From the NCBI RefSeq assembly GCF_009184545.1, contig NZ_QJOW01000001.1:496001-560000 (forward strand): a DNA stretch of 64,000 nt. Direction: 5' to 3'. The translations under genes and the position numbers were made by a program. Origin of the DNA: Halosegnis rubeus (GTDB taxonomy: Archaea > Halobacteriota > Halobacteria > Halobacteriales > Haloarculaceae). Below, piece after piece: positions 26,855-36,195 of the stretch. A model generated the notes under the pieces. The model had not been told where the DNA came from. It saw nothing but the letters and a program-made list of their open reading frames with translations, and searched no databases. Every line of letters starts with the position of its first letter. Position 1 is the first letter of the stretch.

Positions 26855-28908
26855 CGCCGCACCTCCCCGTTAGCGAATTCAACACGTGCACGCAACGCTT
26901 CTCGGAGCTCGTCTCCTCGGGAGCCGCTTTGTTCGAGCAGGTCCTGAATCTCTCCGAGTTCCGCTTCGACCTCGCCAAGCGACACCGTCACGTCCTGACT
27001 GTTCGCGCGGCGCACCTCCGCGAGCGCGTCGTCAACCCGCGACAACAGGTACTGCTCCGCCGCTTGCTCACTCGTAATGTGTGGCTCATCGGCCTCGGTC
27101 ACCCACGGAAGCTCCTCATACGCCGCTGTGAGGAACCGCGATGCCTGCGTACGCTCTTCGAGCGCTGTGTCTTCGTACTCGTAGAGACAACAGTAGAGCC
27201 GGTCTGTCGCCGCGCCAGCACCGACAGCCAACCGTCGCCGCGCGTGCTCCGTGTGGTACTGCGCGAACGGTCGTCCTGACGCTGTCGACGTCGTCGGGAA
27301 CGTCGCATCCACATCCGCTCCATCGAGTTCCGTTACACCCGGATAGTCCGGCATCGACGCGACTCGCTCGCTCGGGAACAACCGTGTCAGGAACGGGTCG
27401 CCTGGGTACTCACTGTCGACGAGATTCACGAGAAAGACCGCGCGGAACGACTCGTTCTTGATCGCTTGCAAGTGATCGACGCGGACGCCGCCGTCGAGAT
27501 CCGTCGCGCTCGTCTGATTCTGCTGCGGTGCGTACTCGTGGGCGCGTTCGAGCATCTTCTTGAACGACTCCCACGTCGCATCCACGAACTCGGTCTCTTC
27601 GAGGAACTCGGCCATGCGGAACGCCCGCCGGACGTTCCCGAACTGCGCCCGTGCATCCAACGGGGCCGCCCGTTCCGCGATCCGCTCTTTCAACCCAGCG
27701 TCTGTCGCCCACCAGTGAATCGTGTCTTCGAGACTCTCCGTCTCGCTGACTCGGTTCAAGCGGTCCGTATCGAGTTCCGGACCGTGGTCGGGTCCATCAT
27801 CTTCATCGTCGGCAAGATACCGAACGGCAGCGAGGAGTTCCCGAATCGCGGGGTCGTCACCGAACCCCGTGACAGTTGTCGATTCCGTCGGAATCCCGGT
27901 GCCTTCGAACGCTTCGATAATGTCCGTCACAGCACTACCGCTTTGGTTCGTGGCGACAGCGATGTCGTCGTACCCCCAGTCCGGCTGCACGACGAGCTCT
28001 TCAATCTCGTTCGCAATCTCAGCGAGTTGTTCGTCACTGGAGTCTGTAGCGAGGACGGACACCGACCCGGCTTCTGGATCTTCCGGGACCGTTTCTTCGG
28101 CGAAATAGGCTGCCGTCACAGCTGGTCGCGTCGACGGCGTCCCCGATGCCCCACATCGGGATTCGCTGAACGAGACGTAGTCCGTGACTGGCCCTGTCTC
28201 AACCCACGTCCGGCGTACACTCGCGTTCTCCTCGGCAACACAGACGAGCTCGCAGTCTCCCGCGAGCGCGTCGAGATACGCGCGATCAAGCGGGAAGAAC
28301 TCCTCAAACTCGACCGCGAGCACCGCGTCGAAATCAACGACGTCGCCGCGGGCATCCCCGGTGAGGACATCGAGCGCTTCCGAGATGAGTTGCCCGCGTT
28401 CCATGTGCCCGTGCTCGGCGAGCCACGCGTGGAACGCGTCGAGCGCAGCCGTGATGTCACGGAGTTCCGGAGTCTCGTCAGGCCTGACCGTCTGCCAGGA
28501 GATCGTACCCATCACCGCATCCACGTCCTCGATGAACGACGGCTGTGCAGACGCGCGTTGGAGGTACTCCGTTTCCCACTCGTAGTCTGCGAGGAACCGG
28601 TACAGGAGTTCCCGCCGCAGGGCGTCGGAGAGAATGACGCGGTCATCGGTCTGGTTGAGGACATCAGTCGCGTGCACCACCGACGACGTCACGTACGGCG
28701 TCGCCGCGCCCGGCAGTTCCTCACCTAACGCTTCACGGAACGTGTCCGCGCTCGTCGGCGCACCGGTGATGACGAGCACATCCTCAGAATCGTGCTCGTC
28801 GAGAAGCATTCGGTATTCGTTTCGCGCTGTCCGTTCGACGTTTTCGGCCCCGAACGGTACCGTGACTAACGTCCCGTCGAACTGCTGGTAAACAGATGAT
28901 AGTGACAC
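26851..28908 (-). CDS. AddB-like protein with an inactivated UvrD-type helicase fold
   Basis: 685 residues from the GTG at 28908; an ATG at 28986 would add 26 residues, but the codons there are A/T-rich and unlike the gene, and a TATA-like TCTAATTATC lies just inside that stretch. The layout follows AddB: an N-terminal VTVPFGAENVERTARNEY where Walker A should be but without G-K-T, VDFDAVLAVEFEEFFPLDRAYL in place of motif II, VRVDHLQAIKNESFRAVFLV in place of motif V, and RRRLAVGAGAATDRLYCCLY in place of motif VI. Unlike bacterial AddB it ends without a nuclease domain; that function sits in the next gene. It would be the scaffold or recognition subunit of the complex. Confidence 0.75.
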   Translation of the reverse strand: MSLSSVYQQFDGTLVTVPFGAENVERTARNEYRMLLDEHDSEDVLVITGAPTSADTFREALGEELPGAATPYVTSSVVHATDVLNQTDDRVILSDALRRELLYRFLADYEWETEYLQRASAQPSFIEDVDAVMGTISWQTVRPDETPELRDITAALDAFHAWLAEHGHMERGQLISEALDVLTGDARGDVVDFDAVLAVEFEEFFPLDRAYLDALAGDCELVCVAEENASVRRTWVETGPVTDYVSFSESRCGASGTPSTRPAVTAAYFAEETVPEDPEAGSVSVLATDSSDEQLAEIANEIEELVVQPDWGYDDIAVATNQSGSAVTDIIEAFEGTGIPTESTTVTGFGDDPAIRELLAAVRYLADDEDDGPDHGPELDTDRLNRVSETESLEDTIHWWATDAGLKERIAERAAPLDARAQFGNVRRAFRMAEFLEETEFVDATWESFKKMLERAHEYAPQQNQTSATDLDGGVRVDHLQAIKNESFRAVFLVNLVDSEYPGDPFLTRLFPSERVASMPDYPGVTELDGADVDATFPTTSTASGRPFAQYHTEHARRRLAVGAGAATDRLYCCLYEYEDTALEERTQASRFLTAAYEELPWVTEADEPHITSEQAAEQYLLSRVDDALAEVRRANSQDVTVSLGEVEAELGEIQDLLEQSGSRGDELREALRARVEFANGEVRR

Positions 28909-29051
28909 GGAATCGACCCTCGGATAATTAGAAACGTTGGTTGATTCTGTGATAAGAGTACTCCTAATTCCGCTATTTCTCTCCATCTACTCGCGCAGTT
29001 TGTCGGCAAAGCGTCTATACCTCCGTGTTGAGTTGTCCGGAGATGATGGTA

Positions 29052-29557
29052 TGACTGAGACAGATGACTTGCGGCGGGAATTGAAGACGTTTACACGCCG
29101 GTGGGAGCAACTCACCGCGGTTCCCGAGACACCTCGCTTGCTGATGGACGTGATCGAATACTCGTTAGGAACGCAACGGAAGGCCGAGGTGTACATCAAC
29201 CGGCTCTTCGCATATTTCCTCGACCCGGAGCAGCCCCACCGAATGAACGCGGAATTTCTCCGCGTATTTCTCAATGGCCTACCCGACACGTGTGGATTCG
29301 AGGAAGATATCCACGATCTCTCCGACGTTGTCGTCGACGATCAAGTACGGCTCACTGAGCAGGTCGACGGAAACACAGTGTCGTCAGGATTTGTCGACTT
29401 AGTCCGTAGTTCACCGTCTTCGATTTTCCAGGCGAACGGTTCCTCGCGATCGAGTCCCCGCTTCCGCAGCATCTGTCCGTCCAATCGCAACGACATCACC
29501 AGCTCGTCCCCGTACTCAACGGCCTGTTCGCGGCTCAGTACGATGTTATCGAAATAG
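29052..29557 (+). pseudogene. N-terminal fragment of a PD-(D/E)XK superfamily nuclease
   Basis: Begins MTETDDLRRELKTFTRRW. INRLFAYFLDPEQPHRMNAE, FLRVFLNGL and an acidic EEDIHDLSDVVVDDQVRL follow, as in the haloarchaeal PD-(D/E)XK family with the Y-F-L-D-P-x-x-P-H signature. The part that should contain the catalytic D and E-x-K is missing. After about 29360 this frame becomes Ser/Arg-rich and non-haloarchaeal, while the opposite strand becomes coding-like. Interpreted as a gene cut by a recombination junction. Confidence 0.6.
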
Positions 29558-29625
29558 CTGTTTCCGTTTGACTTGGACGTAGCCCACTCTACAGACCAAT
29601 CGGGGTTGAGGTCGGTTAATGACAT
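29341..29625 (-). CDS. small hypothetical protein, probably 3'-truncated
   Basis: 94 residues, beginning MSLTDLNPDWSVEWATSKSN with acidic, haloarchaea-like composition (VLSREQAVEYGDELVMSL, DREEPFAWKIEDGELR). The last dozen residues (PSTCSVSRT) run into the antisense of the nuclease fragment and look non-native. I do not recognise the family. It lies between the nuclease remnant and the integrase. Confidence 0.5.
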   Translation of the reverse strand: MSLTDLNPDWSVEWATSKSNGNSYFDNIVLSREQAVEYGDELVMSLRLDGQMLRKRGLDREEPFAWKIEDGELRTKSTNPDDTVFPSTCSVSRT

Positions 29626-29757
29626 AGTCGGAAAGGAGTCGCAGGGGCAGAAGAATCCGTGTGATTCTCACACTACTTCGAGGGCAGCGTGTGCATCCAA
29701 GCAGACACGAGGTTCGTCACTCGAAAAATAGAAGCGATTCGCTAGTCGGTCCTCGTC

Positions 29758-30849
29758 TCAGATCTCATCGAGGTAGCCGCGGCGCTGCTCCAGCTTCACC
29801 TCCGCGGACCGTTTGTCGTAGTGCTTGTCGAGCACCTTCCGGCTCACGTTCATCCGGTCACTAACCACGTCAATCGGCACGTCTTCCGTGAGGAAGTGCG
29901 TGATACTCCCGCGACGAATCGCGTGCGGGCTAACTGCCTCGGCACACTTCCTCTCGATTCCCCGGTTGCAGTCAGGACACGGCTCGTCGATATAGCACGG
30001 CGCGGTGATCTTGTTGATTTTTCGACGGAGCGTTCCTCGACACATCCGTCCATGTTCTGTTGTCAGCAAGGGCTCCCTGCCGTATTCGTCGGTGATGTCG
30101 TACCGGAATGTATCGACGTGGTCTTTGAGTAACTCCGTCACTTCGGCAGACATCGCTACGAATCGTTCGCCGCTCTTTCCGTTTTTCAACGTCGTCCCCT
30201 GCTCGGGCCGATGAACGAGTTCGACACGTTTCTCGTCGAAGTTTACGTCAGTCAGATCGACGGAGTAGGCAGCCCCCATTCGCATTCCGGTTTCCCAAAG
30301 GAATGCGAGTAGGACGTAATGCATTGAGGCGTACTCGTACCGCGAGAGGTATGCGAGAAGCTTCTCTGCTCGCTCCGCCTCAAGGATTTTTTCGCTACTC
30401 TGTTGGCTGCGCCGGACGCGCGGGATCATCAGCTTCGAGTAGAGGCTCTCCGGAACCGCCTCTACCGAGCCTGCCCACTTGAGAAAGACACGGAAGCCCG
30501 ACATCATATTCTTCATCGTGAGTGCGTTGATATCATCATCGTCAGCCAGCCAGAGCCGGTACCGTTGGATGTCCCGACCTGATAGGTCGTTCAGGTTGTC
30601 GATATCCTCCTCGTCACACCATTCCAAGAAGTGCTTCATCCGGTAGCGGTGATTCTGGACAGTCGAGTCTGTACAGTCTGTTGCCTTGTGTTCGAGGAAC
30701 AGCTTGGTTCCCGTTTTGGGATCAAGCGGTTCGAGATCGTCTTGGTCCGTGGTCACAGTTTTCACGGACCGCCTGTAGAGGGCCTCTATATCGCGTGAAC
30801 GGCGGCGAACGGTCCGTACGTGGCTCGCTCCACGTCCGCCCCGACCCAT
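29758..30849 (-). CDS. tyrosine recombinase / integrase of the element
   Basis: 363 residues from the ATG at 30849. N-terminal SAM-like DNA-binding domain (LFLEHKATDCTDSTVQNHRY...), then the catalytic domain with R in ETGMRMGAAYSVDL, the H-x-x-R box in SPHAIRRGSITHF, and the nucleophile Tyr in LDKHYDKRSAE. A cysteine cluster (CYIDEPCPDCN ... RKC) between them is a zinc insert seen in haloarchaeal integrases. The first five codons are the attachment core itself, so this start codon belongs to att; an upstream frame to 30900 is outside the element. Integration places the gene behind chromosomal sequence in place of its own circular-form upstream sequence. Confidence 0.92.
   Translation of the reverse strand: MGRGGRGASHVRTVRRRSRDIEALYRRSVKTVTTDQDDLEPLDPKTGTKLFLEHKATDCTDSTVQNHRYRMKHFLEWCDEEDIDNLNDLSGRDIQRYRLWLADDDDINALTMKNMMSGFRVFLKWAGSVEAVPESLYSKLMIPRVRRSQQSSEKILEAERAEKLLAYLSRYEYASMHYVLLAFLWETGMRMGAAYSVDLTDVNFDEKRVELVHRPEQGTTLKNGKSGERFVAMSAEVTELLKDHVDTFRYDITDEYGREPLLTTEHGRMCRGTLRRKINKITAPCYIDEPCPDCNRGIERKCAEAVSPHAIRRGSITHFLTEDVPIDVVSDRMNVSRKVLDKHYDKRSAEVKLEQRRGYLDEI
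30835..30849 (-). repeat. right attachment repeat (attR core) overlapping the integrase start
   Basis: 15 bp identical to the 3' end of tRNA-Val plus one base. On the minus strand it reads ATGGGTCGGGGCGGA, which is the start codon and next four codons of the integrase. Confidence 0.85.
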
Positions 30850-30896
30850 GACCGTTTTCAGAGCGAAATCAACACCAGCTAGTCGCCATACCTTCC

Positions 30897-31553
30897 TCAC
30901 TCGCCGAATGGGCCGTCGCCGAGCAGTTCCTCCAGACTCTCTCCGTCGTCGGTCGGTGGCGAGGAGTCGACCGGGTCGTCCGGAGATGTCGACGCGCTGG
31001 TATCGGGCAGCACTTCGATGACGGTGTCGTCGTGGTCAGCCGCTGCGAGGATGTCGCCGACAGCGGCTCCCGGGAGTTCCACCGACAGGAGAGAGACGAC
31101 GCCGGCGGCCGCGCCGAGGTCTCGACAGTCGGCCGCTGCGCGGTGGGCACGTACCATCGCAGCCAACTGTTCGTCGGTAACGTTGAGCGTCGGCTTCAGC
31201 TCTCGCCACCGCTCGGCCGGGAAGACGACGGTGACGAGTTCATCGTTGACGTACACCGGCGTCACGAGAGTCCCGTCGGCGGCCGTCGCGGCGGTGAGCC
31301 AGCGGCCCAACGCGGCGCGATTTCGCTGTGTCCACCGGTGGAGTCCATCCAGCAGTCGGACGAGCGAGGGCTCACCGTCGGCGGTCTCGTCGTAGACGGC
31401 TGTTTCACGGGCTCGCTCGACTGCTTCCGGCGGGATGGGGGCGGCAAACGGCTCGACCGTGGCTCCCGGCTCCGGAGTTGACTCCGGCGTCGAACGGTCG
31501 GAAAACTGGTCGCGGACTCGGTCCGTGAGACGAGTGAGTCGTGAGTCAGCCAT
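30897..31553 (-). CDS. conserved haloarchaeal protein of unknown function
   Basis: 218 residues from the ATG at 31553. The central part (VRLLDGLHRWTQRNRAALGR ... GTLVTPVYVNDELVTVVFPAERW) is ordered; the C-terminal 40 residues are acidic and Pro/Ser-rich. It begins the chromosome on the far side of the integrated element. I do not recognise a family. No membrane segment or metal motif is visible. Confidence 0.6.
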   Translation of the reverse strand: MADSRLTRLTDRVRDQFSDRSTPESTPEPGATVEPFAAPIPPEAVERARETAVYDETADGEPSLVRLLDGLHRWTQRNRAALGRWLTAATAADGTLVTPVYVNDELVTVVFPAERWRELKPTLNVTDEQLAAMVRAHRAAADCRDLGAAAGVVSLLSVELPGAAVGDILAAADHDDTVIEVLPDTSASTSPDDPVDSSPPTDDGESLEELLGDGPFGE

Positions 31554-31686
31554 CTGTGGGGGGGGTCGCGTCGCCGCGAGATATTTCAGCACGGAAACAG
31601 TCGAATAAATGTGTTGCGATAACTGTGTCCTGTCACAGACAACAGCCGACGCAAACTCCAAGCGTGTCTGCGCGTATACCATACGT

Positions 31687-33030
31687 ATGCGGTCCATTCC
31701 GACACCACCTGACGCTGGTGTCATCGACGCGGTACGGTTCGGCACCGACACGTTCCGGTATCTCGGCGGTATCCAGACCCGGTACGACGACGCGCTCCAG
31801 ATTCCGATTCCGACGCGACCGCCGCTGGTCATCGTGACGAATCCGACGCTGGCGCGTGACCTGCTCTCGCGACCCGACGACTTCGGACGGGTCCCCGCCC
31901 GCGAGACGGACTCGCTCATCGCCTCACAAGGGCTCGTTCAAAGCGAGGGCGAACTGTGGGAACAGCAACGCTCCGTCGTCGCACCGGCCTTCTCCGGACG
32001 GCAGGTCGCGGCGTACGCCGACACCGTCGGCAGACGCGTCGAGGCGCTCGCCGAGGAGTGGGCCGACCGCGACGACGACGATATCGACCTCCACCGCGAG
32101 ATGACGACGCTCACGGTCCGGGTCGCGACCGAGGTGTTACTCGGCAAGGACATCGGCCGCGAACGCGCCGTCGAGTTTCACGAGTGGATGGCGGTCGCCG
32201 GCGAGGAACTGGAGTTCGGCATCGACATCGCGACGCCGGAGTGGCTGCCGACGCGGGTCTCTCCAGCGTTCCGTGAGGCCGCGGCCAACATCCGCGGGCT
32301 CGCAGAGGACATGATCAAGGACCGTCGCGAGTCGCTCGCGAACGGCGAGCACACTGGGCCGCCGGACATGCTCACTATCCTCATCCAGCGCGAGGACGAT
32401 CCTGACGTGGAGTATCCCGAAAACCAGATTCGCGACGAGGTGGCGACGTTCCTCATCGCGGGCCACGAGACGACCGCTTTGAGCCTCACCTACACGCTCG
32501 CGCTGCTGTCTGACAACTCCGACGTTCGCGACGCGGTTCGCACGGAGGCGCGAGAGGTCATTGGGGACGGCCCGCTCGACCACGACGACGTGGACCGGCT
32601 TCCGGCGACCCAGCGCGCGTACAACGAGTCGCTCCGGCTGTATCCGCCGGCGTGGGGGGTGTTCCGGCAGGCAAACCATACGACCGACCTCGGTGACTAC
32701 GACGTGCCCGACGGCGCAGCGACCATCGTCCCGCTGTGGTCGATTCACCGCGACGCCCGCTACTTCGAGTCGCCGGACACCTTCGACCCGAGTCGGTGGG
32801 AGCGCCGTGGGCCGACCAGCGTCGACGCCTACTTCCCCTTCTCGACCGGGCCACACGCCTGTATCGGACGAAGCTTCGCGCTCTCGGGGGCGACGCTCGC
32901 ACTCGCGCGGCTCGTCGCCGACTTCGACGTGGACGTTGCTTCGGGCGCGCTCGACGACCTCCGGCTCACGCCGACGCTGCGCCCGCGCGAGGGCGTCCCG
33001 GCGACTGTCTCGACGCCCGACGACAGGTAG
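31687..33030 (+). CDS. cytochrome P450
   Basis: 447 residues from the ATG at 31687. The I-helix oxygen-binding motif is IAGHETTALSL, the K-helix E-x-x-R is NESLRLYPPAW, and the haem-binding loop is PFSTGPHACIGRSFA with the axial Cys near residue 398. The order and length are normal for a soluble archaeal CYP. The substrate is unknown, and no ferredoxin or reductase gene is adjacent. The protein starts close to its N-terminal PTPPDAGVIDAV without a membrane anchor. Confidence 0.95.
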   Translation: MRSIPTPPDAGVIDAVRFGTDTFRYLGGIQTRYDDALQIPIPTRPPLVIVTNPTLARDLLSRPDDFGRVPARETDSLIASQGLVQSEGELWEQQRSVVAPAFSGRQVAAYADTVGRRVEALAEEWADRDDDDIDLHREMTTLTVRVATEVLLGKDIGRERAVEFHEWMAVAGEELEFGIDIATPEWLPTRVSPAFREAAANIRGLAEDMIKDRRESLANGEHTGPPDMLTILIQREDDPDVEYPENQIRDEVATFLIAGHETTALSLTYTLALLSDNSDVRDAVRTEAREVIGDGPLDHDDVDRLPATQRAYNESLRLYPPAWGVFRQANHTTDLGDYDVPDGAATIVPLWSIHRDARYFESPDTFDPSRWERRGPTSVDAYFPFSTGPHACIGRSFALSGATLALARLVADFDVDVASGALDDLRLTPTLRPREGVPATVSTPDDR

Positions 33031-33066
33031 TGCGAGTTAACAGCCGGCGGCGAGTTACATCGGCCG

Positions 33067-34093
33067 ATGGGGAGTGATATCGGGGGTGACGGACTGCGGC
33101 GGTGGTTGCTCGTCACCGGCAACCGGCGGGCCGTGACCGGCTTTCTCGTCGTCTCGCTGTACGTCGCGATGTTCCCGCTCAGCATGTTCGACCAGGCCGG
33201 CGTCAATCCGATCTTCGGTGAGCGAAGCTCCGTCGCCGCTCTGTTGAACACGCTGCTGTCGGGCGTCATCCTGCTCGTCTCCGTCGTCGTCTCGATCGCC
33301 TCCCTGTTCACTTCACAAGAGCTGTCGCCCGTCGGCCGTCAGCGCGAGCGCGTCGACTCTTCCCACGAGTTCCGCTACGAGACGGAGGCGGTACTCGACC
33401 GCGAAGTCAGCCCCGTCCGGCCGAGCGCGTTCCTCCGAGCGATTACGCAGGCGGTCCTCCAGCGGGCACAGGAGATCCGCGACAGTATCGACGGCGACGA
33501 GTACGTCAAGCCGGTCGATGAGAACTCCGACGGATTACAGGCGCGCATCGACGAGTACGTCGACCGCGTCGCCGACGACACCGAACGGGTGAACCAGACG
33601 CTCGGCAGCGACGACACCGACACGTTCGGCATGCTACTTGCTGCACTGGAGTACAACTACGCCGAGCATCTGTACGCCATCCGGCGGCTCCAGTCCCACT
33701 ACGACGACCAGCTTCACCGACGAGACGGCCGAACTCATCGACGAACTCGAGGACGCGCTCAGATTCTTCCTCACCGCTCTGGAGTAGTTCAAGTCGCTGT
33801 ATCTCGAACGGGAGTTCTCGAACCTGACCAAAGACCTTATTTACGTCTCCTTGCCGACGATCGTGGTCGTCTCGTACGCCATCTTGGCCGTCGACCTCGA
33901 GGCTATCACCGGAACGGCGTTCGGTCTCTCGTACATCCTGCTGTTTGCGGGCGCGGCCTACTCGCTCGCGCTCACGCCGTTCGTCGTCCTGACGGCGTAC
34001 GTGCTCCGGGTGGCGACGGTCGCCCGCAACACCGTCTCCTCTGGGCCGTTCATTCTGGCACACGAGGAGGCGGACGTCGAAACGAAAGAGTAG
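33067..34093 (+). pseudogene. haloarchaeal membrane protein gene broken by a frameshift and an amber codon
   Basis: Frame 1 (from 33067) encodes two N-terminal helices (FLVVSLYVAMFPLSMF, LLSGVILLVSVVVSIASLF) and a long soluble helical part ending near YNYAEHLYAIRRLQSHYDD at about 33710. The natural continuation (FTDETAELIDELEDALRFF) is in the +1 frame, then meets TAG at 33785-33787 where a residue such as Gln is expected, and continues with FKSLYLEREFSNLTKDL and two more helices to 34093. Two independent lesions favour a true pseudogene over one sequencing error. Function unknown. Confidence 0.75.
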
Positions 34094-34105
34094 CCGCGAG
34101 ACCGT

Positions 34106-34978
34106 TTACAGGAAGTCTTCGATGTGGTCTGCGACCTCGTCCGGGGTGTCGCCGACCGGGACGCCCGCGTCGTTGAGCGCCTGAATCTTCGACTCTGCTG
34201 TTCCAGCGCCGCCGCCGCCGGAGACGATTGCGCCGGCGTGGCCCATGCGCTTGCCCGGCGGTGCCGTACGACCGGCGATGAAGCCGGCTACCGGCGTGTC
34301 CATGTGCTCGCCGATGAAGCGGGCGGCCTCCTCCTCGTCTTCGCCGCCGATCTCACCGCACATCGCGACCGCCTTCGTGTCGGGGTCGTTCTCGAAGTGC
34401 TCCAGCGCGTCGACGAAGTCCGTCCCGATGATGGGGTCGCCGCCGATGCCGATGGCGGTGGTCTGACCGATACCGCGCTGCGTGAGATTATCGACGACCT
34501 GGTAGGTCAGGGTGCCGGAGCGGGAGACGAGCCCCACGTCACCGTCCGAGAAGATGTTGCCCGGCAGGATGCCGAGCTTCGCTTCGCCCGGCGTGATGAT
34601 GCCCGGACAGTTCGGGCCGATGAGCTGCGTGTCGACCTCGCTGAGTCGCTTGTTCACCATGGCCATGTCCTGTTGCGGGATTCCCTCGGTGATGGCGACC
34701 ACGAGGTCGACCGGCGAGTCGAGCGCCTCCATCACGGCGTCGGCCGCGAACGCCGGCGGGACGAAGACGACTGCCGCGTTGGCGTCCTCCTCGCGGGCCG
34801 CGCCGCGGACGGTGTCGTACACCGGGATGCCGTCGACTTCCTGTCCGCCCTTGCCGGGGACCGCGCCGGCGACGACGTTCGTGCCGTACGCCGTCATCTG
34901 GCCGGTGTGGAACTTCCCTTCACCGCCGGTGATGCCCTGTACCACTACGCGCGTATCGTCGTCGACTAGAATGCTCAT
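34106..34978 (-). CDS. sucD: succinyl-CoA synthetase alpha subunit (ADP-forming type)
   Basis: 290 residues. The Rossmann CoA-binding part has [23 protein letters not shown], and the phosphohistidine loop is [18 protein letters not shown] near residue 249. It forms succinyl-CoA synthetase of the citric acid cycle with SucC, which lies directly upstream with a 4-bp ATGA overlap. Confidence 0.97.
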   Translation of the reverse strand: MSILVDDDTRVVVQGITGGEGKFHTGQMTAYGTNVVAGAVPGKGGQEVDGIPVYDTVRGAAREEDANAAVVFVPPAFAADAVMEALDSPVDLVVAITEGIPQQDMAMVNKRLSEVDTQLIGPNCPGIITPGEAKLGILPGNIFSDGDVGLVSRSGTLTYQVVDNLTQRGIGQTTAIGIGGDPIIGTDFVDALEHFENDPDTKAVAMCGEIGGEDEEEAARFIGEHMDTPVAGFIAGRTAPPGKRMGHAGAIVSGGGGAGTAESKIQALNDAGVPVGDTPDEVADHIEDFL

Positions 34979-36117
34979 TGTTCTTCCTCCGCGTACTCGA
35001 CCGCTCGCTGGACGGCCGAATCCAGCGTCGATTCCACCGTCACGAGGTCGGTGTTGAGAATCTCCATCCCCTCCTCGGCGTTCGTGCCGGCGAGTCGGAC
35101 GACCACCTTCTTCGGAATCTCGTCGAAGGATTCGAGCGCCTCGTTGATTCCCTTCGCCACCTCGTCGCCGCGGGTGATGCCGCCGAAGATGTTGAACACG
35201 ACCGAATCGACGTTCTCGTCGGAAAAGACCATGTCCAGTGCGTTCGCGACGCGTTCCGCCTTCGCACCGCCGCCGATGTCGAGGAAGTTCGCCGGCGACC
35301 CCCCGTAGTAGTCCACGAGGTCGAGCGTCGTCATCACGAGTCCGGCACCGTTACCGATGATGCCGACGTTGCCCGACAGGCGGACGTAATCGAAGCCGTA
35401 GTCGTTGGCCTTGGCTTCGAGTTCGTCCCCTGCGGCCTCGTCTTCCATCTCGGCGAGGTCCGGGTGTCGGAACAGCGCGTCCTCGTCGATGTTCATCACG
35501 GCATCTGCACAGACGACCTCGTCGTCTGCCGTAATCATGACGGGGTTGACCTCGATTTCGGTCGCGTCCTTCTCGTCCCAGAGGTCATACAGCGTGGTGA
35601 GGACGTTCGCCACGTCCATCGCCACGTCCTTGTCGACGCCGGCCTCAAAGACGGCCTCCCGGGCCTGGTACGGCTGGATACCGAAGGCGGGGTCGATGTG
35701 GACCCGCTCGATAGCCTCGGGAGTCTCCTCGGCGACCTCCTCGATGTTGACGCCACCCTGCGTGGAGACCATCGCCACCGGTTTGCCGACGGTGCGGTCC
35801 ATCGTCACACCGACGTACAGTTCGTTGACGAAGTCGACGGCGCTCTCGACGAGCACCTTGTCGACGTGGAGTCCCTTGAGGTCCATGCCGAGAATCGCGT
35901 CGGCGGCCTCTCGCGCCTCCTCGTCGTTGTCGACCAGCTTGATGCCGCCGGCCTTGCCGCGCCCGCCGACCTGTACCTGTGCCTTGACCGCGACCGGATA
36001 GCCGATGTCGTTGGCTGCGTCGACGACCTCGTCGGTCGTCTCTGCGAGCGTCGACTCCGGAACCGGGAGCCCAGCGTCGGCGAAGACGCCCTTCGCCTGA
36101 TACTCGTGAAGTTTCAT
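34975..36117 (-). CDS. sucC: succinyl-CoA synthetase beta subunit
   Basis: 380 residues. The ATP-grasp N-terminus is [20 protein letters not shown] with [19 protein letters not shown]. The C-terminal CoA-ligase part has [18 protein letters not shown] and [16 protein letters not shown]. Complete and of usual length. It is the first gene of the sucCD operon. Confidence 0.97.
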   Translation of the reverse strand: MKLHEYQAKGVFADAGLPVPESTLAETTDEVVDAANDIGYPVAVKAQVQVGGRGKAGGIKLVDNDEEAREAADAILGMDLKGLHVDKVLVESAVDFVNELYVGVTMDRTVGKPVAMVSTQGGVNIEEVAEETPEAIERVHIDPAFGIQPYQAREAVFEAGVDKDVAMDVANVLTTLYDLWDEKDATEIEVNPVMITADDEVVCADAVMNIDEDALFRHPDLAEMEDEAAGDELEAKANDYGFDYVRLSGNVGIIGNGAGLVMTTLDLVDYYGGSPANFLDIGGGAKAERVANALDMVFSDENVDSVVFNIFGGITRGDEVAKGINEALESFDEIPKKVVVRLAGTNAEEGMEILNTDLVTVESTLDSAVQRAVEYAEEEQ

Positions 36118-36195
36118 CTACCGAGCGAGGATTCTACCGACGCGGAGTTAGTAGTATCGAAACGCAAGTGAGAGGGCGTCGCGTGGGACCGCGTC

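Larger units (their letters stand above)
18185..30849. mobile_element. integrative element in tRNA-Val, about 12.7 kb
   Basis: Bounded by a perfect 15-bp direct repeat (TCCGCCCCGACCCAT) at 18185-18199 and 30835-30849. The first copy is the tRNA 3' end; the second lies at the 5' end of a tyrosine recombinase gene reading inwards. The interior has visibly more A/T at third codon positions in places than the flanks. It carries an AbiE-like pair, a DUF234 ATPase, a split AddAB-like operon, a broken nuclease gene and no recognisable replication, capsid or conjugation genes. That suggests an integrative defence-type island or a decayed plasmid or virus. Confidence 0.85.
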
